Assembly (NCBI RefSeq): GCF_030814435.1
Contig: NZ_JAUSUW010000001.1
Span: forward strand, 124,001 to 188,000
From: Peteryoungia aggregata LMG 23059
Lineage (GTDB): Bacteria > Pseudomonadota > Alphaproteobacteria > Rhizobiales > Rhizobiaceae
DNA: 64,000 nt
Direction of reading: 5' to 3'
Position numbers and translations under genes: made by a program. The stretch's first letter is position 1; each line of letters begins with the position of its first letter. Positions 1-9,346 of the stretch are shown here, piece after piece. Below the pieces are notes generated by a model. That model was not told the origin of the DNA and ran no database searches. It saw only the letters and a program-made list of their open reading frames with translations.

Positions 1-1
1 G

Positions 2-928
2 ATCGTTTCCGACAAGCCGGTCGACCGCACCTCGCTGCTACCCGCCGAGGAAACCTTCACCCGCAACATGCCCGGCAGCCTGCCGAGCCGGGCTGCCGAC
101 AACCTCTTCTGGCTGGGTCGTTACATCGAGCGGGCCGAAGGCGTGCTTCGCATTCTGCGCGCCTGGCATGCCCGTTATGCCGAAAGCGCCAATCCGGATC
201 AGCCGCTGCTCGCCTTTGTCAGCGAATACCTCTCCGACATTGACGTCGATACGAAATCGGGTGTTCCGGAAAGCCTGCTGCGCAACATCGACAGCGCCGT
301 CTACTCCGCAAGCAACATTCGCGACCGCTTCTCGCCCGATGGCTGGCTGGCGCTGAACGACCTGTCAAAGACCGCCAAGCGTTTCCACGAACGGGTGAAG
401 CCGGGTGACGACGCGGCCCATGCCATGACCATCCTCCTGCGCAAACTCGCAGGCTTCGCCGGTCTCGTGCATGAAAACATGTACCGCTTCACCGGTTGGC
501 GATTTTTGACAATCGGTCGCCTCCTCGAACGTGGCCTGCACATGACCCGCCTGCTCGGCCACATGACAGGGCCTGATGCACCCGACGGCGCGCTCGATAT
601 GCTTCTGGAGATTGGCGACAACGTCATGACCCACCGCAGGCGCTACAACGTCTCGACGGCGCGGCTTACGGTCACCGACCTGCTCGCGCTCGATCCGCTC
701 AATCCACGCTCTATCCTCTTCCAGCTGAACGAGATCCGCATCGAGGTGGAGCAATTGCCGAACGCCATGCTCAACGGCCAGATGTCGAGCCTCTTCCGCG
801 AGGCCATGCGCCTGCATTCGGGACTTGCGGTAATGACGCCGGAAGCCATGTCAGCCGAGGTCTACACCAATCTCGAGCGGGAACTGGAGAAGCTCTCCGA
901 TATCCTCGCCCAAACCTATCTGAGCTGA
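2..928 (+). CDS. Alpha-E domain, C-terminal part of a circularly permuted ATP-grasp protein (5' truncated by window)
   Basis: The reading frame is open to the window edge, so the ATG at 68 is probably internal. The residues before it (…RTSLLPAEETFTRN) read as the linker between a circularly permuted type 2 ATP-grasp domain and an alpha-E domain, a fusion I know from rhizobia. The visible part is a helical alpha-E domain beginning about residue 23 with LPSRAADNLFWLGRYIERAE, its typical start. The biochemical role of the family is not established; ATP-grasp/alpha-E/transglutaminase clusters are thought to make or modify a peptide-like product. The next gene, one base downstream, is the usual transglutaminase partner, so the two are almost certainly co-transcribed. 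Domain family is well supported; the fused N-terminus is inferred from the open frame. Confidence 0.85.
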   Translation: MVSDKPVDRTSLLPAEETFTRNMPGSLPSRAADNLFWLGRYIERAEGVLRILRAWHARYAESANPDQPLLAFVSEYLSDIDVDTKSGVPESLLRNIDSAVYSASNIRDRFSPDGWLALNDLSKTAKRFHERVKPGDDAAHAMTILLRKLAGFAGLVHENMYRFTGWRFLTIGRLLERGLHMTRLLGHMTGPDAPDGALDMLLEIGDNVMTHRRRYNVSTARLTVTDLLALDPLNPRSILFQLNEIRIEVEQLPNAMLNGQMSSLFREAMRLHSGLAVMTPEAMSAEVYTNLERELEKLSDILAQTYLS

Positions 929-932
929 CGTG

Positions 933-1814
933 ATGCTCTACGATCTCTCGCTCCACATCGGCTATCGCTACGAGGTCCCGGCGTCCGGCGCCCACCACAT
1001 GCTGCGACTTCTGCCGCTCTCCCTGCCGGAGCGCCAGCGGCTCATTGCCGGTGCGATCACGGTCACGCCGGAGCCGGACGAGATCTCGACGTTTGACGAC
1101 TTCTTCCGCCATCCCGCAAGCCATGCGATCCTTCGCGGGCCGCACGAGAAGCTCGACATCCGCATGCAGGCCCGCGTCATGGTGCAGGCCCAGCCAATGG
1201 CAGCGGATTTTTCCCCCCTCCTCGACCGCCTTCCTCAGGAGATCGCCGAGACCTGGTCGCTGGACGCCGAATCACCACACCATTTCCTCGGCATCAGCCC
1301 GCGCCTGCCCCGCGACAAGGCAATCGCCGCCTATGTGCGCAGCATGCTGAAGCCCAGCATGACAGTGCGCCAGATCGCCGAAACGCTGTGCCGCCGCATC
1401 CACAAGGATTTCAAGTACGACGCCGAGGCAACGACCGTCGACACGACGCCGGCGGAGGCTTTCGCCAAGAAGCGCGGCGTCTGCCAGGATTTCTCACATG
1501 TCATGATCGTGGCACTGCGCAGCCTCGGCATTCCCGCCGGCTATGTCAGCGGCTTCCTGCGCACCATTCCGCCACCGGGCAAGGAACGGCTGGAGGGGGC
1601 AGATGCCATGCATGCCTGGGTTCGCATCTGGTGTGGCAGGCTGAGCGGCTGGCTGGAGCTCGACCCGACCAATGACATCGCGGCAGGCACGGATCATATT
1701 GTGGTCGGCTACGGGCGCGACTATGCCGACGTGGCGCCGGTGATCGGCGTGCTGAAGAGCTACGGCTCTCACCAGACGGCCCAGGCGGTCGATGTCATCC
1801 CCGTAAAGCCGTGA
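933..1814 (+). CDS. Transglutaminase-like cysteine protease family protein
   Basis: About 293 residues, with an N-terminal bacterial transglutaminase-like beta domain (LHIGYRYEVPASGAHHMLRL) followed by a transglutaminase core. The catalytic triad can be read: Cys in KKRGVCQDFSH, His in ADAMHAWVRIW and Asp in LELDPTND. The family is usually cytoplasmic here, since no signal peptide is visible, and acts on peptide or isopeptide bonds; the substrate is unknown. It follows the alpha-E gene directly, the standard ATP-grasp/alpha-E/transglutaminase arrangement. A GTG at 930 lies immediately before the ATG at 933 and either could be used; neither has a strong Shine-Dalgarno sequence, which suggests translational coupling to the upstream gene. 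Confidence 0.9.
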   Translation: MLYDLSLHIGYRYEVPASGAHHMLRLLPLSLPERQRLIAGAITVTPEPDEISTFDDFFRHPASHAILRGPHEKLDIRMQARVMVQAQPMAADFSPLLDRLPQEIAETWSLDAESPHHFLGISPRLPRDKAIAAYVRSMLKPSMTVRQIAETLCRRIHKDFKYDAEATTVDTTPAEAFAKKRGVCQDFSHVMIVALRSLGIPAGYVSGFLRTIPPPGKERLEGADAMHAWVRIWCGRLSGWLELDPTNDIAAGTDHIVVGYGRDYADVAPVIGVLKSYGSHQTAQAVDVIPVKP

Positions 1815-1900
1815 ACCTGGGCGTTTCGCTCAAATTCTAACGGTTGCCTTAAGGCGATTGCAATCTGTTCATTCTACAACCGTGCAAAAGCTGCATTTGG

Positions 1901-3127
1901 ATGGACATGATGACTAAGCCTGACAGCACCCGGAATTCCTTCCTTTCCCGCTTCTGGCGCGACCGCGCCGGCAATTTCGGTCTGTTGACGGCGATTATCT
2001 TGCCAGTGGCCGCAGCCACGGTCGGTGTCGCCCTCGACCTGAACTCCATGGTACAGGTGCGCTCTGCCTTGCAGGAATCCGCCGATTCCGCAGTCCTGTC
2101 AGCCGCCAATGCACTCGCCAAGAACAATGCGATGTCGGACGAGGCGGCACTGGCTCTCGCGCGAAAGTTCATGAAGTCTCAGTTCTTCAACGTGGTTCCC
2201 GAGGCTGTCAGGGCTGCCGGTGACAGCGCCAATCTGCCGCCAGCGGAGGATCCGCTCGCAGGCGCCGTCGGCAATGTGGAGAGGACGACCGGCACTTCCG
2301 GGAAAACATTCGAAGTCACCCTGAGCCCCTCTTTTACCATGCCGACCAATGGCCTCACGGCGCTGCTCGGGTGGAAACAAGTGACCGTCGGCGTAACGGC
2401 CACGGCAATGGCCACGACCGAAAGCAAGAACGCCCTCTCGATGTATCTCGTTCTCGACCGCTCTGGCTCGATGGCCTGGGACACCACTACGGTGAACGAG
2501 GCACAGCCCACTTACGACTGCGGATCCTACAACAGGAGGGGCAAGTGGGTCAGCAAGACATGCACCAAGTACTACACGAAGATGGAATCGTTGAAGCTTG
2601 CTGTGGCGAGCCTCACCACACAGCTGAATAGTGCTGATCCAGAAACCAAATATGTGCGCACGGCTGCTGTCTCCTACGAGGCGCAGATGCACACACCCGT
2701 CGCATTCAACTGGGGCACCACCCACACCCTAAGTTACGTCCAGGCCCTGATCGCAGATGGCGGCACCGATTCGTCGGACGCGATGGCACGCGCCTATTCG
2801 GACATCATGAAGTCGAGCGAAGACACCGCCCACAAGAACAGGAACGGCCAGCAGCCGAGCAGGTTCATCGTCTTCATGACCGACGGCGACAACAACTACG
2901 ACAGCGCAGACACCGAAACTGAAGCCACCTGCGAGAGCGCCAAGTTGGCCGGCGTGGAGATCTTCACAGTCGCCTTCATGGCGCCGAGCAAGGGTCGTGC
3001 GCTCCTTGAGGGATGCGCCACGAGCACCTCACACTATTACGATGCTCAGAATGCTGCGGAACTGGTCGCGGCCTTCAAGGAGATCGGCGACAAGGCTGTC
3101 GAGGCCTCAACCCGCCTCACCAACTGA
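1901..3127 (+). CDS. TadG-like pilus assembly protein with von Willebrand factor A domain
   Basis: 408 residues. The N-terminus (about residues 18-75) is a TadE/TadG-type segment: RDRAGNFGLLTAIILPVAAA is a membrane anchor with the Flp-like G-N-F cleavage context, followed by a helix rich in Ala/Ser (QESADSAVLSAANALA). From about residue 180 a von Willebrand A domain follows, with an intact MIDAS start DRSGSM and later MTDGDNN. A Cys-containing insert (YDCGSYN…KTCTKYY) sits just after the MIDAS. Such proteins are membrane-anchored with the VWA domain outside. No tad/cpa genes lie nearby, so this is an orphan copy, common in rhizobia. Its role is not known; surface adhesion or envelope sensing is a guess. 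Confidence 0.85.
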   Translation: MDMMTKPDSTRNSFLSRFWRDRAGNFGLLTAIILPVAAATVGVALDLNSMVQVRSALQESADSAVLSAANALAKNNAMSDEAALALARKFMKSQFFNVVPEAVRAAGDSANLPPAEDPLAGAVGNVERTTGTSGKTFEVTLSPSFTMPTNGLTALLGWKQVTVGVTATAMATTESKNALSMYLVLDRSGSMAWDTTTVNEAQPTYDCGSYNRRGKWVSKTCTKYYTKMESLKLAVASLTTQLNSADPETKYVRTAAVSYEAQMHTPVAFNWGTTHTLSYVQALIADGGTDSSDAMARAYSDIMKSSEDTAHKNRNGQQPSRFIVFMTDGDNNYDSADTETEATCESAKLAGVEIFTVAFMAPSKGRALLEGCATSTSHYYDAQNAAELVAAFKEIGDKAVEASTRLTN

Positions 3128-3162
3128 CGTTATCCAAAGCGTTTTAGTTTTTTCGGCAAAAT

Positions 3163-3190
3163 CGACCGCGGTCCACAGGGACTGCGGTCG
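3163..3190 (+). terminator. Stable hairpin after the TadG-like gene
   Basis: A 12-bp stem with one G-U pair (arms 3163-3174 and 3179-3190, loop ACAG) lies 36 bases after the stop codon. No U-tract follows directly, so it may be a weak or factor-dependent terminator or only a 3' end stabiliser. The rest of the 263-base gap up to glgP shows no other clear element. Confidence 0.4.
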
Positions 3191-3390
3191 CATCACACAT
3201 TCATGTTTTACAAATAAAACAATCACATCAGATACTTGCGCCTGTTCGTACGACTTCTGAACAAATTTTACCGCGCGTCGCCACGCCTGTTGCAACTGTC
3301 TCATTTCGATGCGTAAACTGCCGTCACAAGGGCCGGCGCCGGCAATCGCATCGGAGCCGCCCGGAGACACGAACAACGCCAGGCGGACCG

Positions 3391-5853
3391 ATGATCAAGA
3401 CTCCCCACAAAGTCGACCTTCCCCTTCCCAAGCGCGAAGTGTCCGATCCGGACTCGCTGGCAGCGGAAATCATGGAGAAGCTGACCTACAGCATCGGCAA
3501 GGATGCCAAGGTGGCTACCTCGCATGACTGGCTGACAGCGACGATCCTCGTGGTGCGCGATCGCATCATCGACAACTGGATGGAATCCACCCGCGCCACT
3601 TACATGAACAACGGCAAGCGGGTATATTACCTATCGCTTGAGTTTCTCATCGGTCGCCTGCTGCGCGACGCCATGTCGAATCTCGGACTGATGGACGACA
3701 TCCGCCAGGCACTGTCCTCGCTCTCCGTCGAGTTTGACGTGATTGCGGGTCTGGAACCCGACGCGGCGCTGGGCAATGGCGGCTTGGGACGCCTCGCTGC
3801 CTGCTTCATGGAATCGATGGCCACCGTCAACATCCCGGCCTATGGCTACGGCATTCGCTATGTGCATGGCCTTTTCCGTCAGCAGATGGCCGATGGCTGG
3901 CAGGTCGAACTGCCGGAAAGCTGGCTCGCGCACGGCAACCCCTGGGAATTCGAACGCCGCGAAAGCTCCTATGAAGTCGGTTATGGTGGCACGGTCGAGA
4001 CGATCGAAGGCCCTGATGGCGAGCCGCGTTACGTCTGGAAGCAGGGCGAGCGCGTCATCGCCACCGCCTACGACACCCCGGCCGTGGGCTGGCGCGGTGA
4101 GCGCGTCAACACGCTCCGCCTCTGGTCGGCCCAGCCGATCGACCCCATCCTCTTGGATGCCTTCAACGCCGGTGACCACATCGGCGCACTGCGCGAAAGC
4201 AACAAGGCCGAATCCCTGACACGCGTCCTCTATCCGGCCGATGCCACGCCTGCCGGCCAGGAACTGCGCCTGCGCCAGGAATTCTTCTTCTGTTCGGCCT
4301 CCCTGCAGGACATTGTCCGCCGACACCTGCAGCAGGGCAACACGCTCGCCCAGATGCCGGAGAAGGTCGCGATCCAGCTGAACGACACACACCCCGCCGT
4401 CTCCGTCGTGGAGCTGATGCGCCTTCTCGTCGACGTGCATGGCGTCGCCTTCGACGAGGCCTGGGAGATTTCCTCCAAGACCTTCTCCTACACCAACCAC
4501 ACCCTCCTGCCGGAAGCGCTGGAAAGCTGGCCGGTGCCGCTGTTCGAGCGCCTGCTGCCGCGTCACATGCAGCTCGTCTATGCGATCAACGCCAAGGTCC
4601 TGCTCGACGCCCGCAAGATCCGTGGCTTCAACGATCATGAAATCCGCCAGATCTCGCTGATCGACGAAAGCGGCGACCGGCGCGTGCGCATGGGTAACCT
4701 CGCCTTCATGGGCTCCCACTCGATCAACGGCGTCTCGGCGCTGCATACCGAGCTGATGAAGGAGACGGTCTTCTCCGATCTCCACAAGCTCTATCCCAAC
4801 CGCATCAACAACAAGACGAACGGCATCACGCCGCGCCGCTGGTTGATGCAGTGCAACCCCGATCTCACGAACCTGATCAAGGAAGCGATCGGCCCTGAGT
4901 TCCTCGACGACGCCACCAAGCTCAAGGGCCTCGACGCCTTCGCCGACGATGCCGCCTTCCAGCAGAAGTTCGCGGCAGTGAAGCTTGCCAACAAGCAGAA
5001 GCTCGCGAGCCTCGTTGCAAGCCGCATGGGCATAAAGCTCGATCCGCATGCGATGTTCGACATCCAGATCAAGCGCATCCACGAATACAAGCGCCAGCTC
5101 CTGAACATCATCGAGACGGTCGCCCTCTTCGACCAGATCCGCTCGCATCCCGAGCGCGATTGGGTACCGCGCGTCAAGCTCTTTGCCGGCAAGGCGGCGC
5201 CGAGCTATCACAACGCCAAGCTGATCATCAAACTGGCCAATGACGTCGCCCGCGTCATCAACACCGACCCTTCGGTGCGCGGCCTGCTGAAGGTCGTCTT
5301 CATTCCCAACTACAATGTCTCGCTGGCCGAAGTCATGGTGCCAGCCGCCGACCTCTCCGAACAGATTTCGACCGCCGGCATGGAGGCCTCCGGAACCGGA
5401 AACATGAAGTTCGCGTTGAACGGTGCATTGACCATAGGAACGCTCGATGGCGCCAATGTCGAAATGCGCGATCATGTGGGCGAGGAGAACATCGTGATCT
5501 TTGGAATGACCGCAGACGAGGTTGGACGTGTGCGCGCAGAGGGACATAACCCCCGCGCCGCGATCGAGGCCTCGCGCGAATTGCAGCAGGCATTGTCTTC
5601 GATCGCCTCTGGCGTCTTCTCGCCTGATGATCGTGATCGCTATGCCCAGCTGATGCAGGGCATCTACCAGCACGACTGGTTCATGGTTGCCGCCGATTTC
5701 GACGCCTATGCCCAGGCGCAGCGTCAGGTGGACGGCATCTGGACCGACACCTCGGGCTGGTACTCCAAGACCATCCGCAACACCGCGCGCATGGGCTGGT
5801 TCTCGTCGGATCGCACCATCAGGCAGTATAACGCGGACATCTGGAGAGCTTGA
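3391..5853 (+). CDS. glgP: Glycogen phosphorylase
   Basis: 820 residues, the normal length for GlgP/MalP-type GT35 enzymes. It removes glucose-1-phosphate from the non-reducing ends of glycogen using phosphate and pyridoxal phosphate. The PLP-lysine motif EASGTGNMKFALNG is present with the lysine near residue 673, and the N-terminal LEPDAALGNGGLGRLAACF and mid-protein KRIHEYKRQLLN motifs are also diagnostic. It starts the glg cluster; its TGA overlaps the ATG of glgB, so translation is likely coupled. The ATG at 3391 gives full N-terminal similarity to the family (SLAAEIMEKLTYSIGKD). Confidence 0.97.
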   Translation: MIKTPHKVDLPLPKREVSDPDSLAAEIMEKLTYSIGKDAKVATSHDWLTATILVVRDRIIDNWMESTRATYMNNGKRVYYLSLEFLIGRLLRDAMSNLGLMDDIRQALSSLSVEFDVIAGLEPDAALGNGGLGRLAACFMESMATVNIPAYGYGIRYVHGLFRQQMADGWQVELPESWLAHGNPWEFERRESSYEVGYGGTVETIEGPDGEPRYVWKQGERVIATAYDTPAVGWRGERVNTLRLWSAQPIDPILLDAFNAGDHIGALRESNKAESLTRVLYPADATPAGQELRLRQEFFFCSASLQDIVRRHLQQGNTLAQMPEKVAIQLNDTHPAVSVVELMRLLVDVHGVAFDEAWEISSKTFSYTNHTLLPEALESWPVPLFERLLPRHMQLVYAINAKVLLDARKIRGFNDHEIRQISLIDESGDRRVRMGNLAFMGSHSINGVSALHTELMKETVFSDLHKLYPNRINNKTNGITPRRWLMQCNPDLTNLIKEAIGPEFLDDATKLKGLDAFADDAAFQQKFAAVKLANKQKLASLVASRMGIKLDPHAMFDIQIKRIHEYKRQLLNIIETVALFDQIRSHPERDWVPRVKLFAGKAAPSYHNAKLIIKLANDVARVINTDPSVRGLLKVVFIPNYNVSLAEVMVPAADLSEQISTAGMEASGTGNMKFALNGALTIGTLDGANVEMRDHVGEENIVIFGMTADEVGRVRAEGHNPRAAIEASRELQQALSSIASGVFSPDDRDRYAQLMQGIYQHDWFMVAADFDAYAQAQRQVDGIWTDTSGWYSKTIRNTARMGWFSSDRTIRQYNADIWRA

Positions 5854-8066
5854 TGGCAAAATCACCGAAGAGGAGCGGTGACGAAGCGAAGCCGGACACA
5901 CCGTCGGCAGCAGACATTGAAGCGATCATCCACGGGACCCATGGCGATCCCTTCGCCTTTCTTGGTGTGCATGAGGCGGGCAAGGGCCATGTCGCCCGCT
6001 GCTTCATCCCGGGCGCAGAAACCGTCGTGGCTCATAACCTGGCTGGAGAGCCGGTCGGTGAGCTGACACGGCATCATGACGCGGGCTTCTTCTCCGGCAC
6101 CGTCAACCTCTCCGGCGTCCTGCCCGTCCGCTACCGAGCGACCCGTGGCGATGCCGAGTGGACGGTGACGGATCCCTACAGCTTCTGGCCGATCCTCGGG
6201 CCGATGGACGATTACTTCATCAAGGAAGGATCGCATCTGCGGCTCTTCGACAAGATGGGCGCCCATCCGATCAAGCACCAGGGAGTCGACGGCTTTCACT
6301 TCGCCGTCTGGGCTCCCAATGCCCGCCGCGTCTCCGTCGTCAGTGATTTCAACGACTGGGACGGCCGCCGGCATGTCATGCGCCTGCGCCGCGACACAGG
6401 CATCTGGGAAATCTTTGCACCCGACGTGCGCGCTGGCGCCACCTACAAGTTCGAGATCGTCGGCCCGCATGGCGAACTCCTGCCGCTCAAGGCCGACCCC
6501 TATGCGCGGCGCGGCGAATTGCGCCCGAAAAATGCCTCCGTCACAACACCGGAGCTGGAGCAGGTCTGGGAAGACGAAGCGCATCGCAAGCACTGGGCGA
6601 GCATCAACCAGCGCCGCCAGCCGATCTCGATCTACGAGGTCCATGCCGGCTCCTGGCAACGACGCGACGATGGTTCCATGCTCTCCTGGGACGAGATGGC
6701 AGCAAGGCTGATCCCCTACTGCGTCGACATGGGCTTCACCCATATCGAATTCATGCCGATCACCGAACATCCCTATGATCCGTCCTGGGGCTATCAGACC
6801 ACCGGCCTCTATGCCCCGACCGCCCGTTTCGGCGAGCCGGAAGGCTTTGCCCGCTTCGTCAACGGCTGCCACAAGGTCGGCCTTGGCGTTATCCTCGACT
6901 GGGTGCCGGCGCATTTCCCGACCGATGCCCATGGGCTTCGACATTTCGACGGCACCGCCCTTTACGAACATGCAGACCCGCGTCAGGGCTTCCACCCCGA
7001 CTGGAACACGGCGATCTACAATTTCGGTCGCCTCGAAGTCCTCTCCTACCTGATCAACAACGCGCTCTACTGGGCCGAAAAATTCCACCTCGACGGCTTG
7101 CGTGTCGATGCGGTCGCCTCGATGCTTTACCTCGATTACTCCCGCAAGGAAGGCGAGTGGGTGGCAAACGAATATGGCGGGCGCGAGAACCTGGAATCGG
7201 TTCGCTTCCTTCAGCAGATGAACGCCCATGTCTATGGCAGCCATCCCGGCATCATGACCATTGCCGAGGAGAGCACGTCCTGGCCCAAGGTGTCGCAGCC
7301 GGTTCACGAAGGCGGCCTCGGCTTCGGCTTCAAGTGGAACATGGGCTTCATGCATGACACGCTGAGCTATTTTGCCCGCGATCCGATCTACCGCAAGCAT
7401 CACCACCAGGAACTGACCTTCGGTCTGCTCTATGCCTTCTCGGAGAACTTTGTCCTGCCGATTTCCCATGACGAGGTCGTGCACGGCAAGGGCTCGATGA
7501 TCGCCAAGATGCCCGGCGACGACTGGCAGAAATTCGCCAATCTCCGGGCCTATTACGGATTGATGTGGGGCCATCCAGGCAAGAAACTGCTGTTCATGGG
7601 ACAGGAATTCGCCCAGTGGGGCGAGTGGTCGGAGGAGCGTTCGCTCGACTGGAACCTGCTCGACTACGCCCCGCATGAAGGCATGCGCCGGCTGGTTCGC
7701 GATCTGAACTTCACCTATCGCTCGAAGCCGGCTCTCCATGCCCGTGATTGCGAGGGCGAAGGCTTCGAATGGATTGTCGGCGACGACCAGGACAATTCGG
7801 TTTTCGCCTGGCTGCGCAAGGCCCCCGGCGAAAAGCCGGTCGCGGTGATCTGCAATCTGACGCCGACCTATCACGAAAGCTACGAATTTAGCTTGCCTGT
7901 GGCCGGGCGTTGGCGTGAGATATTGAATACCGATGCTGAAATCTATGGTGGCAGCGGCAAGGGCAATGGTGGTCGCGTGGAGGCGCATGCCACGGGAAGC
8001 GGCTGGGCAAAGGCGGGGCTGACGCTGCCGCCACTGGCCGTCATCATGCTGGAATTGGAACAGTAA
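5853..8066 (+). CDS. glgB: 1,4-alpha-glucan branching enzyme
   Basis: 737 residues with an N-terminal GlgB domain, a CBM48 module and a GH13 catalytic barrel. It cuts alpha-1,4 chains and re-attaches them by alpha-1,6 links. Catalytic residues are readable: nucleophile Asp near 419 in DGLRVDAVASM, acid/base Glu near 472 in IAEEST, and the HDEV motif in PISHDEVVHGKGSM. The ATG at 5853 overlaps the glgP stop in the form TGATG; an in-frame TTG at 5850 is less likely. It sits between glgP and glgC, as in Agrobacterium-type clusters, so synthesis and breakdown enzymes are co-expressed. Confidence 0.97.
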   Translation: MAKSPKRSGDEAKPDTPSAADIEAIIHGTHGDPFAFLGVHEAGKGHVARCFIPGAETVVAHNLAGEPVGELTRHHDAGFFSGTVNLSGVLPVRYRATRGDAEWTVTDPYSFWPILGPMDDYFIKEGSHLRLFDKMGAHPIKHQGVDGFHFAVWAPNARRVSVVSDFNDWDGRRHVMRLRRDTGIWEIFAPDVRAGATYKFEIVGPHGELLPLKADPYARRGELRPKNASVTTPELEQVWEDEAHRKHWASINQRRQPISIYEVHAGSWQRRDDGSMLSWDEMAARLIPYCVDMGFTHIEFMPITEHPYDPSWGYQTTGLYAPTARFGEPEGFARFVNGCHKVGLGVILDWVPAHFPTDAHGLRHFDGTALYEHADPRQGFHPDWNTAIYNFGRLEVLSYLINNALYWAEKFHLDGLRVDAVASMLYLDYSRKEGEWVANEYGGRENLESVRFLQQMNAHVYGSHPGIMTIAEESTSWPKVSQPVHEGGLGFGFKWNMGFMHDTLSYFARDPIYRKHHHQELTFGLLYAFSENFVLPISHDEVVHGKGSMIAKMPGDDWQKFANLRAYYGLMWGHPGKKLLFMGQEFAQWGEWSEERSLDWNLLDYAPHEGMRRLVRDLNFTYRSKPALHARDCEGEGFEWIVGDDQDNSVFAWLRKAPGEKPVAVICNLTPTYHESYEFSLPVAGRWREILNTDAEIYGGSGKGNGGRVEAHATGSGWAKAGLTLPPLAVIMLELEQ

Positions 8067-8078
8067 GGGGAGGACTAA

Positions 8079-9338
8079 ATGACGGAAAAGAGAACAAAAA
8101 GCCTGTCGCGCGATGCCATGGCCTATGTACTGGCCGGTGGTCGCGGAAGCCGCCTCAAGGAACTGACGGACCGCCGCGCAAAGCCCGCCGTCTATTTCGG
8201 CGGCAAGGCCCGCATCATCGATTTCGCCCTGTCGAATGCGCTCAATTCCGGTATCCGACGCATCGGCGTCGCAACCCAGTACAAGGCCCATTCGCTTATC
8301 CGCCATCTGCAGCTCGGCTGGAACTTCTTTAGGCCCGAGCGTAACGAGAGCTTCGACATCCTGCCGGCATCGCAGCGTGTCTCTGAAACCCAGTGGTATG
8401 AAGGCACGGCCGACGCCGTGTACCAGAATGCCGACATCATCGAATCCTACGCACCGGAATATATGGTCATCCTGGCCGGCGACCACATCTACAAGATGGA
8501 CTACGAGCTGATGCTGCAGCAGCATGTCACCTCGGGTGCCGACGTGACCATCGGCTGCCTGGAAGTGCCGCGCATGGAGGCAACCGGCTTCGGTGTCATG
8601 CATGTCGACGCGACCGACCGGATCATCGATTTCGTCGAAAAGCCCGCCGATCCGCCGGGCATTCCCGGCAATGAGGACTTCGCCCTCGCCTCAATGGGCA
8701 TTTATGTCTTCCACACCAAGTTCCTGATGGAACTGCTGCGCCGGGACGCCGCCGATCCGGATTCCAGCCGCGATTTCGGCAAGGACATCATTCCCTACGT
8801 GGTGAAGAGCGGCAAGGCCGTCGCCCACCGCTTCGCCCAGTCCTGCGTTCGCTCCGATTTCGAGCGCACCCCCTACTGGCGCGACGTCGGCACGATCGAC
8901 GCCTATTGGCAGGCCAATATCGACCTAACCGACATCGTTCCGGAACTCGACCTCTACGACAAGACCTGGCCGATCTGGACCTATTCCGAAATCACACCGC
9001 CCGCCAAGTTCGTCCATGACGACGAAGGCCGTCGCGGCTCGGCGATTTCCTCGCTCGTGTCTGGCGATTGCATCATCTCCGGCTCCTCGCTCTACAAGAG
9101 CCTGTTGTTCACCGGCGTCCGTGCCAACTCCTATTCCCGCCTCGAAGGCGCCGTCGTCCTTCCCAAGGTGCAGATCGGTCGTCATGCGCGCCTCACAAAC
9201 GTCGTGATAGACCATGGCGTGGTGATCCCGGAAGGGCTGATCGTCGGCGAGGATCCGGAAATGGATGCCAAGCGCTTCCGCCGCAGCGAAAACGGGATTT
9301 GCCTCATCACACAGTCGATGATCGACAAACTGGGTTAG
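8079..9338 (+). CDS. glgC: Glucose-1-phosphate adenylyltransferase (ADP-glucose pyrophosphorylase)
   Basis: 419 residues, typical for the homotetrameric bacterial enzyme that makes ADP-glucose, the committed and allosterically controlled step of glycogen synthesis. The N-terminal nucleotidyltransferase loop [20 protein letters not shown] (about residues 15-34) and the following [21 protein letters not shown] segment are classical. FVEKPADPP is the sugar-phosphate binding region, and the C-terminal part is a left-handed beta-helix ([13 protein letters not shown] repeats). A GGGGAGG ribosome binding site precedes the ATG. It is 12 bases after glgB and 8 bases before glgA, within the operon. Confidence 0.97.
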   Translation: MTEKRTKSLSRDAMAYVLAGGRGSRLKELTDRRAKPAVYFGGKARIIDFALSNALNSGIRRIGVATQYKAHSLIRHLQLGWNFFRPERNESFDILPASQRVSETQWYEGTADAVYQNADIIESYAPEYMVILAGDHIYKMDYELMLQQHVTSGADVTIGCLEVPRMEATGFGVMHVDATDRIIDFVEKPADPPGIPGNEDFALASMGIYVFHTKFLMELLRRDAADPDSSRDFGKDIIPYVVKSGKAVAHRFAQSCVRSDFERTPYWRDVGTIDAYWQANIDLTDIVPELDLYDKTWPIWTYSEITPPAKFVHDDEGRRGSAISSLVSGDCIISGSSLYKSLLFTGVRANSYSRLEGAVVLPKVQIGRHARLTNVVIDHGVVIPEGLIVGEDPEMDAKRFRRSENGICLITQSMIDKLG

Positions 9339-9346
9339 CCAATTCG

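Noticed and set aside
9068-9346. Upstream extension of the glgA frame into glgC
   Set aside because: These residues do not match glycogen synthases, whereas the family starts exactly at ATG 9347.
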